DNA of 64,000 nt from Rhabditoides inermis (GCA_963966185.1 CAWZYM010000167.1:62001-126000), one strand, 5' to 3'; positions 47,306 to 58,892 are shown, numbered from the stretch's first letter. Translations and numbers: made by a program. Notes: generated by a model from the sequence alone, not told the origin.

Positions 47306-47675
47306 ACCTTTACCTCGTAACAATTAATCTTGTGAATCTGACTTTATCGATCCGTTGATACGTTTCTTGTATTTTTTATAATAGTTTTCTTGCTACGTTT
47401 TGCAATCGACAACCGTCGATGATTCATTTTATTCATATCCTATTCGCTCCCCGCTGCTCATCGCTCTTTTGCCGACAGCATATGCGCGCGAGAGTGCGAG
47501 AGAGCACGCGAAGAGAATAGAACGCAGAATGGAGGGAATTGGAAAATATGTGTTGAAATGTGTTGAGATGTGTTGAGATAGTAATCTGATCGTTTCTGTT
47601 CGAAAACATAATTTCCGCAAAGGGTTTTGGAATTTCGATTACCGTCAGTAGGCGGTGATGTACAATGTGTGTGTC
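46472..47675. repeat. Inverted duplication, arm B (partner 28005-29467)
   Basis: Reverse complement of arm A with microsatellite-length differences (46574-46629 GA; 46921-46961 CT; 47251-47300 CT). It lacks the SINE present in arm A, the uninterrupted site being near 47384-47400. Confidence 0.9.
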
Positions 47676-47767
47676 AATGTTAACCCAAGTGATGGGAACA
47701 ATCGATAACATATCGATATCACTCGATACCGGAACCGGAGCTCACATTTCGCTCTGGCTGAGAGCCG

Positions 47768-47840
47768 AGATGGTCTAGTGGCAAGAGCGTGTGGCCCCAA
47801 TGCGGAGACGTTAGTTCGATTCCTGGAGCAGTCAAAACTA
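47768..47840 (+). repeat. tRNA-like module
   Basis: GCCGAGATGGTCTAGTGGC supplies an A box and TAGTTCGATTCCTGG a B box about 45 bp on. The D- and anticodon-stems do not pair well. Probably a SINE head. Confidence 0.45.
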
Positions 47841-50325
47841 GTCAAAACTGAGATCTTTCTGAGGGTCTTTTGCCAGCAAAAGTTGAGTCTGACCTCTAAT
47901 GCCGGAGACTAGAATAATATATTTCAAGTACTAGGGGGACTATGTATGTGTATGAGGGCAGAAAAGAAAACGGCCACGAACCGCCACTGTATTCACAACT
48001 CGAGAATGCAAGCATAGTCATGCATTACTCGCAGTGTGTATATAGCGGAAGAACATGTCAGATACAACAGGGAATACAAAGCGAAGAGAGAAGTACAGTA
48101 CACGAGCAGAAAAGAAACATAATACCTAACAACTATATAGACACCTAAAATCGTACTCTCTCTCCCATCTTCCCCGAAATCGCATGCCGATAGGTATACT
48201 GTAGATTCAGATGGGATACGGTACCTAGCATGCCATACATGTCATCGATCCGACATGCTCGTCAGTTTGTCTCTCCAAGCATGAACGAATACCCTCTTGT
48301 GCCAGTGTCTCTCGTGCTTCGCTCGACTTTCAGGCGGCGCGATCAGCAGACGGCAGTGATATTAGCATAATGTGGCCGTAACGTGCATTGGCTCATTAGC
48401 GTGAGATGGGGGCGTACGTGGCGGCCGACGGGCCGACGGGCCAGTGTGTGCGTGGCAGCACAGAGGGCCAGTGTGCGTCGCGCGATTCCGCCATCACGCC
48501 CCTCTCCACTCTCACTCCTCCCGCCATTTTACCTTTGCCTTACGTTGTCAATGTGGTTATCGATTGCATATCTGTTCTATTTCTAACTGTTCTATTTGTG
48601 CTTGATCACATGATTTCCTATAAGATGACAAGTCTCGTAGATGGTGAGATAGACCAGCTGACAAGCTTTTCCGTCTCTGGTAGATTGCTCGATGGTTCAC
48701 ACAGGGTGCGAGTATCTTGTCGAGGGTTTTTTTGTCGAGTCGAGACGAGGCGGCTCTCATTCTCGACCATCCAATCGACCCTCGAGTCGACTCTCGAACC
48801 ACTGTCCAGCCTCTGTACTTTTTGGCGCCAAAATCTAATACGTCATGATGAACAAAAGTGACTTTTTTGAGATGAAATGAGGGATTCATCATCGCCATCG
48901 TCTTGCAGTCGAACGCACCTCGGCACTAGATCGTAGGACGAAATTTACATCGATGACCATAAACCCGGCGCACAATTGTCGCTTCCAGCGGTTAGGCTCC
49001 GAAGTGAATCGCGTTTTCACGCCGCAAACAAGCGCTTGTTCTACAACGTTTGGGTTTCTAGTGTGGTCTAGGCATAATGCTTTCTACCATAACGCACGAT
49101 ATCGATTGCACAGCACTTTCGTTAAGGATGTCTACCCGTCCCAAGCGACCGATCAGCATATTCATCAAGGTACGATTACCAGCATACGACAGCTAGTCAG
49201 TGTAGACTATAGATGAACTTAAAGGAAGCGTCGGCGCGTCGGCTGGCTGGCTTCGCCTCTGACTACGTTCCTGCGCGCGTGCCTGACCCGTCTACATGCA
49301 AGGAGTTCAACAAGCCTCATAACTCGGACAAGAACCGATACAAGAGTGAGTGTGGTGATGGGGACTGTCTTGTTGAAATTCACTCCATTCAAATGAATAC
49401 CATTCGATTTTGTCCGATTTCTTGATTTGGAGTGGATCCTATATGCTATCCGTGACATTTTACGTGTACTTTCGTGCAACATAACGTGCAGGTCTTTAAA
49501 TAACCAAAACGCTTTCATGGGATAGAATCGAACCCGAGGGCAGCACGCAGCGATTATGTGCTAGCGACGCGCACAACCACTACGACATTACATCGATGAC
49601 CATAAACCACTTATCCATTCCTCAAACCCCCTTTCGAAAACAAGCGTCATTGAAATTCACAATATATTGGCCAGATTATATTTTCTGCTCTATCAATGTT
49701 TTCTTTGCAATTTTCTTTCATGAATTTTTATACTCTTCGAAGCTTTTAATGAACATCGATATTACCTAGCCGGAAAAGAAATTTTAGTTATTTCTGGTTT
49801 TGGTTTGGCAAGATTTTTCAGAACAGGTCAATTTTGGCCTGTCATTTCTCTGGCCAACATAAAAAATAATGGTCCGTTCGGGATGGTCCCGATCCAGAGA
49901 TCAGAACAAGGTCGCAAAAAAGTTTTTCGCATAATGACTCATAATTGCATAACACATGTTCCGTTAATAAAATGACAATATACTAAGCATAACTAAGTTC
50001 CAGTTTTAGCGAGTTCGAGAGAGCAAATCAATGAGCCCATTACTCCTTCCATTCAGCCGCTCAGGAGTAATTTGACTGCTTCAGATTGTAGGAGTGAGTT
50101 GATGAGTGATAGAACTTAGCTACAAGACCGGCCAGGCAGCGCTTGCCCATCAGCCGCATCTCTGATGAAATCAAAGCCCTGTGGTTGTGGGAAAACCCAA
50201 CTGGACTCTCATAATGAGAGAACGAGAACAAATCGCTGCTGTCGTAGTTCGATGGAATAGCCACCAGTCAGGCGTATTCGAGATAGCATTACTGTTGAAT
50301 TTTACTGAATGCTTGAATTCAGCAC
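47841..50325. other. No supported gene; one more tRNA-like module
   Basis: The ORFs (for example 48406-48861, 151 aa with one hydrophobic stretch, and 49213-49425) lack family motifs and splice context. A minus-strand tRNA-like sequence with B box GGTTCGATTC lies at about 49513-49590. AT content rises after 49600. Confidence 0.4.
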
Positions 50326-50510
50326 CATCCGGCTTGCTCCAGGACAATGAGATTCACCGGCATGAGATGGAAGACTCTATTATTTTTCCTCTGTATACCT
50401 TGCCAGTTACTTCTATTCACTTATCCAACCTCAAACCCTCAGACCGGTCCGGCTCAGTCCAGCTTGTTTCAGGACAATGAGATTCACCGGACTAGGATGG
50501 ATGACTCTAA
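50326..50510 (+). repeat. Diverged satellite-related repeats
   Basis: Two units of about 125 bp share CAGGACAATGAGATTCACCG and run into ACCGGTCCGGCTC, a string of the downstream 176-bp satellite. One unit carries the uninterrupted version of the site into which foldback element v inserted. Confidence 0.65.
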
Positions 50511-51331
50511 CATGGGCAGTACAACCCCTTAAATGCTCGGATTTGTACCAATTTGATATGGTTGATAGACATAGGATGTCAAAACATAACTGCGTTGTCA
50601 GAATTTGCATTAGTGTATTTTCCGATATTTAATTGAAGTTTTAATTTCTGATGGTTTTAACACTGCGCCTGATTTTCCACATTGTCTTCGCTTTCTCGGT
50701 GCTCGGAGAGCAACAGAAATGGCCGAGTGGCGTAGAAGAACGGATTAGGATGAAGGGTCGGGGGTTCGAACCCGCGCACTATATTTTGTTTTGCGAAATG
50801 TACACTTTTTTCTTCAAAGTAATTGCAAGCCAAAAACTTCTTTTAAAACAACAGGATAGGTAGTTTAAAAAATTAAAACAATTTTAGTGTACTGTAAAAC
50901 ACTTTTGATTTACACGGATAAAAAAAAGAAAATGTGAACTTCTACTTCGGACAATTAAATATGGCGTAAAAATTCTTTCGTTCAAATAAATAGAACATTT
51001 TGCACAGATCAAGAGTTAAAACTCCAAGAAAAAAACTTTAACATTTCGCAAAACAAAATAGAGTGCGCGGGTTCGAACCCCCGACCCTTCATCCTAATCC
51101 GTTCTTCTACGCCACTCGGCCATTTCTGTTGCTCTCCGAGCACCGAGAAAGCGAAGACAATGTGGAAAATCAGGCGCAGTGTTAAAACCATCAGAAATTA
51201 AAACTTCAATTAAATATCGGAAAATACACTAATGCAAATTCTGACAACGCAGTTATGTTTTGACATCCTATGTCTATCAACCATATCAAATTGGTACAAA
51301 TCCGAGCATTTAAGGGGTTGTACTGCCCATG
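50511..51331. mobile_element. Foldback element v: near-perfect 330-bp inverted repeats with tRNA-like modules
   Basis: Starts CATGGGCAGTACAACCCC and ends with its reverse complement. The 3-bp TAA flanks both sides. The arms (about 50511-50850 and 51000-51331) look almost identical in reverse complement. Each holds an inward-facing tRNA-like module with a perfect A box (TGGCCGAGTGG) and B box (GGTTCGAACCC): plus at about 50719-50790, minus at about 51060-51125. The central 150 bp is AT-rich and non-coding. TAA target and GGGC-like ends recall PIF/Harbinger MITEs. Confidence 0.85.
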
Positions 51332-51399
51332 TAAGATTTCCTTTATTTACCATACCAGTTACCACTGACCAGTTATCCACTTCTCAAACCCTCAGTCCG

Positions 51400-53323
51400 G
51401 TACGGTCCGGTACGGTCCGGTGAGTATGAAATCACCGGACAGAGAGATATGTGTCGTTTATAGAGTAATCATGAAACGTATTGAATGTTACAATGTTGTG
51501 ATCTACTCAAGGGGACTTGTAATTCCACCATCCATCACTTATCAGTGATAAAATCCGTCGTTCTGGCTCGATTCAGCTCTGTCCGGCTCGGTCCGGTGAG
51601 TATGAAATCACCGGACAGAGAGATATGTGTCGTTTATAGAGTAATCATGAAACGTATTGAATGTTACAATGTTGTGATCTACTCAAGGGGACTTGTAATT
51701 CCACAATCCATCACTTATCAGTGATAAAATCCGTCGTTCTGGCTCGATTCAGCTCTGTCCGGCTCGGTCCGGTGAGTATGAAATCACCGGACAGAGAGAT
51801 ATGTGTCGTTTATAGAGTAATCATGAAACGTATTGAATGTTACAATGTTGTGATCTACTCAAGGGGACTTGTAATTCCACCATCCATCACTTATCAGTGA
51901 TAAAATCCGTCGTTCTGGCTCGATTCAGCTCTGTCCGGCTCGGTCCGGTGAGTATGAAATCACCGGACAGAGAGATATGTGTCGTTTATAGAGTAATCAT
52001 GAAACGTATTGAATGTTACAATGTTGTGATCTACTCAAGGGGACTTGTAATTCCACAATCCATCACTTATCAGTGATAAAATCCGTCGTTCTGGCTCGAT
52101 TCAGCTCTGTCCGGCTCGGTCCGGTGAGTATGAAATCACCGGACAGAGAGATATGTGTCGTTTATAGAGTAATCATGAAACGTATTGAATGTTACAATGT
52201 TGTGATCTACTCAAGGGGACTTGTAATTCCACAATCCATCACTTATCAGTGATAAAATCCGTCGTTCTGGCTCGATTCAGCTCTGTCCGGCTCGGTCCGG
52301 TGAGTATGAAATCACCGGACAGAGAGATATGTGTCGTTTATAGAGTAATCATGAAACGTATTGAATGTTACAATGTTGTGATCTACTCAAGGGGACTTGT
52401 AATTCCACCATCCATCACTTATCAGTGATAAAATCCGTCGTTCTGGCTCGATTCAGCTCTGTCCGGCTTGGTCCGGTGAGTATGAAATCACCGGACGGAG
52501 AGATATGTGTCGTTTATAGAGTAATTATGAAACGTATTGATTACAATGTTGTGACCTACTCAAGGGGACTTGTAATTCCACCATCCATCACTTATCAGTG
52601 ATAAAATCCGTCGTTCTGGCTCGATTCAGCTCTGTCCGGCTCGGTCCGGTGAGTATGAAATCACCGGACAGAGAGATATGTGTCGTTTATAGAGTAATCA
52701 TGAAACGTATTGAATGTTACAATGTTGTGATCTACTCAAGGGGACTTGTAATTCCACCATCCATCACTTATCAGTGATAAAATCCATCGTTCTGGCTCGA
52801 TTCAGCTCTGTCCGGCTCGGTCCGGTGAGTATGAAATCACCGGACAGAGAGATATGTGTCGTTTATAGAGTAATCATGAAACGTATTGATACAATGTTGT
52901 GATCTACTCAAGGGGACTTGTAATTCCACCATCCATCACTTATCAGTGATAAAATCCGTCGTTCTGGCTCGATTCAGCTCTGTCCGGCTCGGTCCGGTGA
53001 GTATGAAATCACCGGACAGAGAGATATGTGTCGTTTATAGAGTAATCATGAAACGTATTGAATGTTACAATGTTGTGATCTACTCAAGGGGACTTGTAAT
53101 TCCACCATCCATCACTTATCAGTGATAAAATCCGTCGTTCTGGCTCGATTCAGCTCTGTCCGGCTTGGTCCGGTGAGTATGAAATCACCGGACGGAGAGA
53201 TATGTGTCGTTTATAGAGTAATTATGAAACGTATTGATTACAATGTTGTGACCTACTCAAGGGGACTTGTAATTCCACCATCCATCACTTATCAGTGATA
53301 AAATCCGTCGTTCTGGCTCGATT
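51400..53323 (+). repeat. 176-bp satellite array, left part (about 11 units)
   Basis: Each unit contains TCCGGTGAGTATGAAATCAC (an 8-bp stem with TCACCGGA) and a second small palindrome TTATCAGTGATAA. Units are over 95% identical. A few have 3-4 bp deletions (GAATGTTAC reduced to GATTAC or GATAC). ORFs of 78-79 aa recurring every 176 bp are by-products. Confidence 0.95.
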
Positions 53324-56300
53324 GGGGGTAGAATTTGTCAACCTTACGTCCAAGCCGTGCCCCCGGGAGCCTGTATGCCTGTGCGTACAGACTGCTAAAT
53401 TGATGCGTTGACTACTTTCGAGTCAAGGAATTGTCACCCTTTGACAATACGACAGGCACTATGCCCAACATACCGACTATGCGATCATCGCAAAGAACCA
53501 GGACCCGCTACATGTCCTACAATGTCCGTTCTGCCAGAAGTTTTGCAGACCGGAGCCTGCTCTCGGAGGAGCTCGAGCGGCACGGAGTGGATGTGGCGAT
53601 GCTGCAGGAGACCCGAATCGACCGGACGTGCTGCGACTCTTTGCGGTACAAGTACTACAACGCACTGCCCACTTCCAGGGCTGTGTACGGGGTGACTGTG
53701 GCTATCTCCACCTCCGCCAACGTCAACGTGCTCGCCATCAACCCTCTCTCGCCCCGACTCATCTACGTTGATGCAGAAGTACGAGGAAGGAAGACCCGCA
53801 TCGTGTCAGCGCATGCGCCGACTGAGGATGCCGAGGAGGTGGAGAAGGACAAGTTCTTTGACGAGCTAGCCAAGATTGTCAGATCGGCCGGCAAGTCAGA
53901 TCTTGTTCTCGGACTTGACTCGAACAGCCGCGTGGCTGCCGATGCCAGCCCTGCAATGGGTAGGTGGAGGCGTGCTGCCGGCTGCACAAGCGACAACGGT
54001 CAGCGGATAGTGGATCTGCTGGAGAGTTACGACCTCATCGTCGCGTCGGCCTGGAAGCGCAACCGTCCCTGGCAGCGCGCAACCTGGAGAAAGAACTGCA
54101 TCGGGAAGCCGCACCAGATCGACTACCTGCTCGTCAAGAAGAGCCAGGTCGGCGCCGTCCTCTCCAGCAAGAGCCTGCCGGACTTCAAATATGACTCGGA
54201 TCACATCCCTGTGGTTCTTGTCATGAATGGATCCGGAACGCGCCGTCGCTCGTACTACCAGAAGAGACCGCCCCGCCTCGACTCTCGCCTGCTGATCACG
54301 GATAACGATGTGCGCGCGGACTACCGAGAGCTAGTGGAGAAGAATCTGCAGGAAAGGCAGAAGCAAGGGGAGATGGATGCTGACTCGTGGACGGCTGCAG
54401 TTCAGCAGGCAGCCAAGGAGGCGATTCCAACTCTGAAGGTGGAAAAGAAGCACGATGGAGCGTCGGTGAAGGAATCTCTGTGCTACGCAAGCATGCTGTT
54501 GGCGAAGCAGAGAGGAAAGCTGAAGGCCTACCGTCAACTCAAGGCGGAGCTGCGGAAGATCCGGAAGGAGCAGTGGGAGGAGGAATGGATGAGGAGGAGT
54601 AAGGAGTTCGAGGACGCTTGGGAGAGGCACGATGCCCGCACAGCATTCTCTCTGCTGAAGCGATACAGCGGGAAGTGGAGCAGGACGACGCCCGTCATCT
54701 CTGACGGCGTGTCACTCGTCACCGGGGAAGCTGCGTGCGCGGTGTGGGCTGGTCACTTCGACCGCCTACTCAACCAGCCGTGCCCGTCTGCTCCCGCCCT
54801 GCCACATCTCGCCCGTCCTGACTACACCTGCAGGACGGAGCCGCCAACCGTGGAGGAGCTGCTTGTGTGCATGAAGAAGCTGAAGAATGGGAAAGCTGCT
54901 GGAGACGACGACCTCACTCCGGAGATGATGAAGGCTCTGCCCGCCTCTGGGATCCGTGAGCTGCACCGACTGATTGTCAACATCTGGGAGAGGAAGGAGG
55001 TGCCTGACTCGTGGAGAAACGCCACTATCGTCCCGTTGCTGAAGAAGGGCAGCCCGACCGATCCAGCCAACTATCGTGGTATCTCACTGATCCGCGTGTG
55101 TTACAAGCTGGTGGAGCGTCTGCTGCTACTTCGCATAGTGGAGCATCGCGAGAAGATCGCCCGAGACGAGCAGCACGGTTTCCGCCCTGGAAGGTCCACC
55201 ATCGATGCCGTCTTCTCTCTGAGACGGATCGTCGAGCTGCGTGCCCGATTCAAGAAGCCGACTTACATCATCTTTGTCGACTTCCGGGCAGCATTCGACA
55301 GTCCCGATCGAGATCGCCTCTTCGATGCCGTGCGCGCCGACGGAGTACCAGCCCCGCTAGTCGACCTGCTACGAGACCTGTACAGCCGTACTACTGCCGC
55401 TGTCCGCACTCCTTGCGGAATCACACAGCAGTTCGCCGTCCGGACTGGAGTGCGCCAAGGATCCGTCTGCGGCCCTCTCCTGTTCAACTATGTCATCGAC
55501 GACGTGATGCGACGTGTTGTGGAAGAGTGTGGAGGAGGAGTGGAGCTGCACCCGACAGGAAGGAAAGTCACCGACCTCGACTACGCGGATGACATCGCTT
55601 TGCTTGGAGAAGACTCCGTTAGCCTGCAGAAAGCTGTCGACCGTCTCAGCCTCTTCGCCGCCTCGTACGGTCTAACCCTCAGGCCGGACAAGTGCGAGTC
55701 GATGACCATCCCGCGAGGAGTAAAGGAGGAGTTCACAGTCAATGGAGAGAAGATCGCGCAGACCAACAACTTCCGCTACCTCGGTTCGTGGATTAGCAGC
55801 GACGCCGACCTTACCAAGGATGTGGAGGCGCGAATTGCCCAAGCCTGCTCCGCGTTCAATTCGCTGGAAAAGGTTTTGTGGAGATCGAGCGTCGCCAATC
55901 ACGTCAAGCTGCGGATCTACCTCACCGCCGTCCGACCTGCGATGCTCTACGGATCTGGTACTTGGGCTCTCAACAAGAAGCTCGAGGAGAAGCTGGATAC
56001 GGCGGAACGCAAATTCCTGCGCCGGATGCTAGGCTACTTCTATCCAAACCGTCGCCACAACTCGCAGTTGTACCGGGATGTAAACAACATCTACTCCCGT
56101 CTCTTGCGCAAAAAGTCCAAGCTGTCCACCCCTTCACGGCAAGTGGCGGCAACGAGAGTTCGTCTCTTGGGACACGTACCGCGACGAGAAGACCATCGGA
56201 TTGTGAAGCAAGCTGCGCTCACACGACCACCGCCGGAGTGGAGACGAGGTCCAGGAAGGAAACGCGCCACATGGGACGAGAAGCTGAAGGAGGATGTCGA

Positions 56301-56516
56301 GCCTACGCCTGCCGTGCGCGCAAAAGTAGCCTCGAGGGACACTTCGTTCCGCAGAGCTTGGTACAACCGCAACGGGCAGTGGATGGACGCTGTCATGGAC
56401 AAGGCGCAGGACCGCGTAAAGTGGTCAGAACTGGTTCACACGATGCTCGCCGGCTAAGGAGCGACAATGCTCCAGATGATCTACGGAGAATCGGCCGAGG
56501 AGTGAGTGCGAGTGAG
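53324..56516 (+). mobile_element. Full-length RTE-type LINE inserted in the satellite
   Basis: Flanked by TCTGGCTCGATT at 53312-53323 and 56517-56528, a 12-bp target duplication of satellite sequence. A 107-bp 5' leader precedes the single ORF. The 3' UTR is only about 60 bp and ends in GAGTGAGTGCGAGTGAG, a short tandem-type tail as in RTE elements. No damage is visible. Confidence 0.92.
53431..56457 (+). CDS. LINE ORF: AP-endonuclease and reverse transcriptase (1008 aa)
   Basis: The N-terminal endonuclease (about residues 25-275) shows YNVRSARS, LQETRIDR, VSAHAPTED, LGLDSNSR, QIDYLL and SDHIPVVL, with all expected Asn, Glu, Asp and His residues. The RT (about 480-790) shows TIVPLLKKGS and NYRGISLI, QHGFRPGRSTIDAVF, IFVDFRAAFDSPDRDRL, GVRQGSVCGPLLFNYVIDDV, DLDYADDIALLGE and NNFRYLGSWISSDADL. 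The C-terminus keeps the RTE-type LYGSGTWALNKK and LLGHVPRRED region with a basic end. It carries out target-primed reverse transcription (family knowledge). Length and single-ORF layout fit the RTE clade. The frame is open from end to end, so it may be active. Confidence 0.93.
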   Translation: MSPFDNTTGTMPNIPTMRSSQRTRTRYMSYNVRSARSFADRSLLSEELERHGVDVAMLQETRIDRTCCDSLRYKYYNALPTSRAVYGVTVAISTSANVNVLAINPLSPRLIYVDAEVRGRKTRIVSAHAPTEDAEEVEKDKFFDELAKIVRSAGKSDLVLGLDSNSRVAADASPAMGRWRRAAGCTSDNGQRIVDLLESYDLIVASAWKRNRPWQRATWRKNCIGKPHQIDYLLVKKSQVGAVLSSKSLPDFKYDSDHIPVVLVMNGSGTRRRSYYQKRPPRLDSRLLITDNDVRADYRELVEKNLQERQKQGEMDADSWTAAVQQAAKEAIPTLKVEKKHDGASVKESLCYASMLLAKQRGKLKAYRQLKAELRKIRKEQWEEEWMRRSKEFEDAWERHDARTAFSLLKRYSGKWSRTTPVISDGVSLVTGEAACAVWAGHFDRLLNQPCPSAPALPHLARPDYTCRTEPPTVEELLVCMKKLKNGKAAGDDDLTPEMMKALPASGIRELHRLIVNIWERKEVPDSWRNATIVPLLKKGSPTDPANYRGISLIRVCYKLVERLLLLRIVEHREKIARDEQHGFRPGRSTIDAVFSLRRIVELRARFKKPTYIIFVDFRAAFDSPDRDRLFDAVRADGVPAPLVDLLRDLYSRTTAAVRTPCGITQQFAVRTGVRQGSVCGPLLFNYVIDDVMRRVVEECGGGVELHPTGRKVTDLDYADDIALLGEDSVSLQKAVDRLSLFAASYGLTLRPDKCESMTIPRGVKEEFTVNGEKIAQTNNFRYLGSWISSDADLTKDVEARIAQACSAFNSLEKVLWRSSVANHVKLRIYLTAVRPAMLYGSGTWALNKKLEEKLDTAERKFLRRMLGYFYPNRRHNSQLYRDVNNIYSRLLRKKSKLSTPSRQVAATRVRLLGHVPRREDHRIVKQAALTRPPPEWRRGPGRKRATWDEKLKEDVEPTPAVRAKVASRDTSFRRAWYNRNGQWMDAVMDKAQDRVKWSELVHTMLAG

Positions 56517-57500
56517 TCTGGCTCGATTCAGCTCTGTCCGGCTCGGTCCGGTGAGTATGAAATCAACGGACAGAGAGATATGTGTCGTTTATAGAGTAAT
56601 CATGAAACGTATTGAATGTTACAATGTTGTGATCTACTCAAGGGGACTTGTAATTCCACCATCCATCACTTATCAGTGATAAATCCGCCAGTCCGGCTCG
56701 ATTCAGCTCGGTCCGGCTCGGTACAGTGAGTATGAAATCACCGGACGGAGAGATATGTGTCGTTTATAGAGTAATTATGAAACGTATTGATTACAATGTT
56801 GTGACCTACTCAAGGGGACTTGTAATTCCACCATCCATCACTTATCAGTGATAAAATCCGTCGTTCTGGCTCGATTCAGCTCTGTCCGGCTCGGTCCGGT
56901 GAGTATGAAATCAACGGACAGAGAGATATGTGTCGTTTATAGAGTAATCATGAAACGTATTGAATGTTACAATGTTGTGATCTACTCAAGGGGACTTGTA
57001 ATTCCACCATCCATCACTTATCAGTGATAAATCCGCCAGTCCGGCTCGATTCAGCTCGGTCCGGCTCGGTACAGTGAGTATGAAATCACCGGACGGAGAG
57101 ATATGTGTCGTTTATAGAATAATTGTGAAAGGTATTGATTACAATGCTGTGACCTACTCAAGGGGACTTGTAATTCCACCATCCATCACTTATCACTTAT
57201 CAGTGATAAAATCCGTCGTTCTGGCTCGATTCAGCTCTGTCCGGCTCGGTCCGGTGAGTATGAAATCAACGGACAGAGAGATATGTGTCGTTTATAGAGT
57301 AATCATGAAACGTATTGAATGTTACAATGTTGTGATCTACTCAAGGGGACTTGTAATTCCACCATCCATCACTTATCAGTGATAAATCCGCCAGTCCGGC
57401 TCGATTCAGCTCGGTCCGGCTCGGTACAGTGAGTATGAAATCACCGGACGGAGAGATATGTGTCGTTTATAGAGTAATTATGAAACGTATTGAACGTTAC
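56517..57500 (+). repeat. 176-bp satellite array, right part, with alternating unit types (about 6 units)
   Basis: Units alternate between a type with ATCAACGGACAG and CCGCCAGTCCGG and a type with ATCACCGGACGG plus GATTACAATG. This forms a two-unit higher-order repeat not seen left of the LINE. The array ends near 57500 at an (AAT)n stretch. Confidence 0.9.
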
Positions 57501-57556
57501 AATAATAATAATAATAATATGTTTATTCATTAGAGAGGGCGCGCAGCGCCCTCTCT
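57501..57556 (-). repeat. (AAT)n plus perfect 11-bp hairpin
   Basis: AGAGAGGGCGC-GCA-GCGCCCTCTCT (57532-57556) is a perfect stem with a 3-base loop. On the minus strand it is followed by AATGAATAAACA and (TTA)n, as at the 3' end of some LINEs or SINEs. Host element not identified. Confidence 0.6.
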
Positions 57557-58892
57557 TTTGGCTTAGGATAAGGCTCGCGCTAGAACTTTCAAAAAGCGAT
57601 ATCCAAAGGTCATGTTAGCAGCAATGTGAACTCATCCAATTCATGTTAGTTAGATTCACACCGTTCCGTAGGCCAGATCACTGGTCGATGGCATCTTTCT
57701 ATCTCTTCTCTGAAAGAAGTTATGACCGATCGCGCGCACCCATGAGGTGAGAGGCCAGCGTGTGGGTGTGTGTGTGTGTGTGTGTGTGGGTGTGGACCGT
57801 TTCCAGTCAACGCTAGCTGCTAGCTCTCTCCCGGTGGGCGGGGCGCGAGAGAGAGCGCGAGAGAGCACGCTGATAGCAGAGGGCGCAGACAAGGCAGACA
57901 TGCACTTTTGCCACCGCGATCGCAAATGCAGAGAATTGTGTCGTGCGTTTCTATACAATACTATGAAAATCTAGTTCCATATACGCAACACAAACTGCAT
58001 TATGTAGTAATCAATAGTAGTTCTATGTCCTTACTAGTGCCGCCCCCTTTCCCATGAGTCAGGCAGCTTGCGAAATTTGATTAAACCAGTCACATCTTAC
58101 AGCAGGAACCGAGAAACATTAATGTGAAAACATCACCAAATTAAGAACTAAATTTGTGATTTTTCCATCACTCGATTTCTCAAAAACAATTATCGCATAA
58201 CGTTAAAACTCGATCCGAAAACAATAACAATCACAGTTGCTTATTGCTGGTTCCCACAACGGCTTTGGGTTACTGTCATTTCTACATTAGTACCGTCCCA
58301 TTCAGTCTTGATCCCACTACGATTTCAATAGTTCAGTCATGAAATCAATAGTGTAGTTGGATGGAACAAAACTGAAAGGAATGCAGGGATAGAGAGCATC
58401 AGATAGAGGGTGCGACAGGTGAGAGAGTATGCACACTGGAGAGAGCAGTAAGTGTGAGAGAGTATGTATACCGAAGAGTGCGCAGACAGAGCAGTGCGAA
58501 GGAAAATAGAGAGTGAGTGAATACTACTCTATAGCCAACGACCAATTCGGTTGGAACTAGTGAATCAATGAAAAGTGAAAGTCTATAGCCACTAAAGAGA
58601 TGCGATCACATTTGTGAGGCGGGATATGGGTCGACTCTTGCTAGTCACCCATACATGTTTGTACTTGTTGGAAAGAGAAAAATTAGTGCATTCCAATAAA
58701 CCTAGTTGCAAATCGATAACTCTTTATAATAAAATGTACTTGAATTTCGAAAATATTCGTTTTTTCTCGCTAAAACCCCTTGGCGAGTGACGTAAAGTTC
58801 AAGTTGACTGAGAATTGATATAAAAAACAATCCATTTCACAAAATGCGTTCACAAATTGTTTATTCTCGCACATGTAAGAACAATATTCGTT
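57557..58892. other. No supported gene; probably the flank or terminal region of the Polinton
   Basis: Contains a (GT)n run (57766-57789), GA-rich DNA at 58380-58510 with repeated GAGAGAGTATG strings, and AT-rich DNA. A Polinton terminal inverted repeat would be expected here, but its partner lies outside the window, so the boundary cannot be set. Confidence 0.4.

Noticed and set aside
48406..48861. 151-aa ORF as a gene
   Set aside because: One hydrophobic stretch only, no start context, no known motif, overlapping open frames on both strands. Not supported.
51485..53298. Series of 78-79 aa ORFs
   Set aside because: The same peptide recurs every 176 bp in step with the satellite, with no start context, splice sites or coding bias. 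The ORFs are satellite by-products.
51400..57500. CRISPR-like regular repeats
   Set aside because: The whole 176-bp unit is repeated with no variable spacers, and the genome is eukaryotic. It is a satellite.
57532..57560. Helitron 3' end (hairpin plus CTRR)
   Set aside because: The hairpin is followed by TTTGGCTTAG, which does not give CTRR at the required spacing, and no TC 5' end or Rep/helicase sequence was found.
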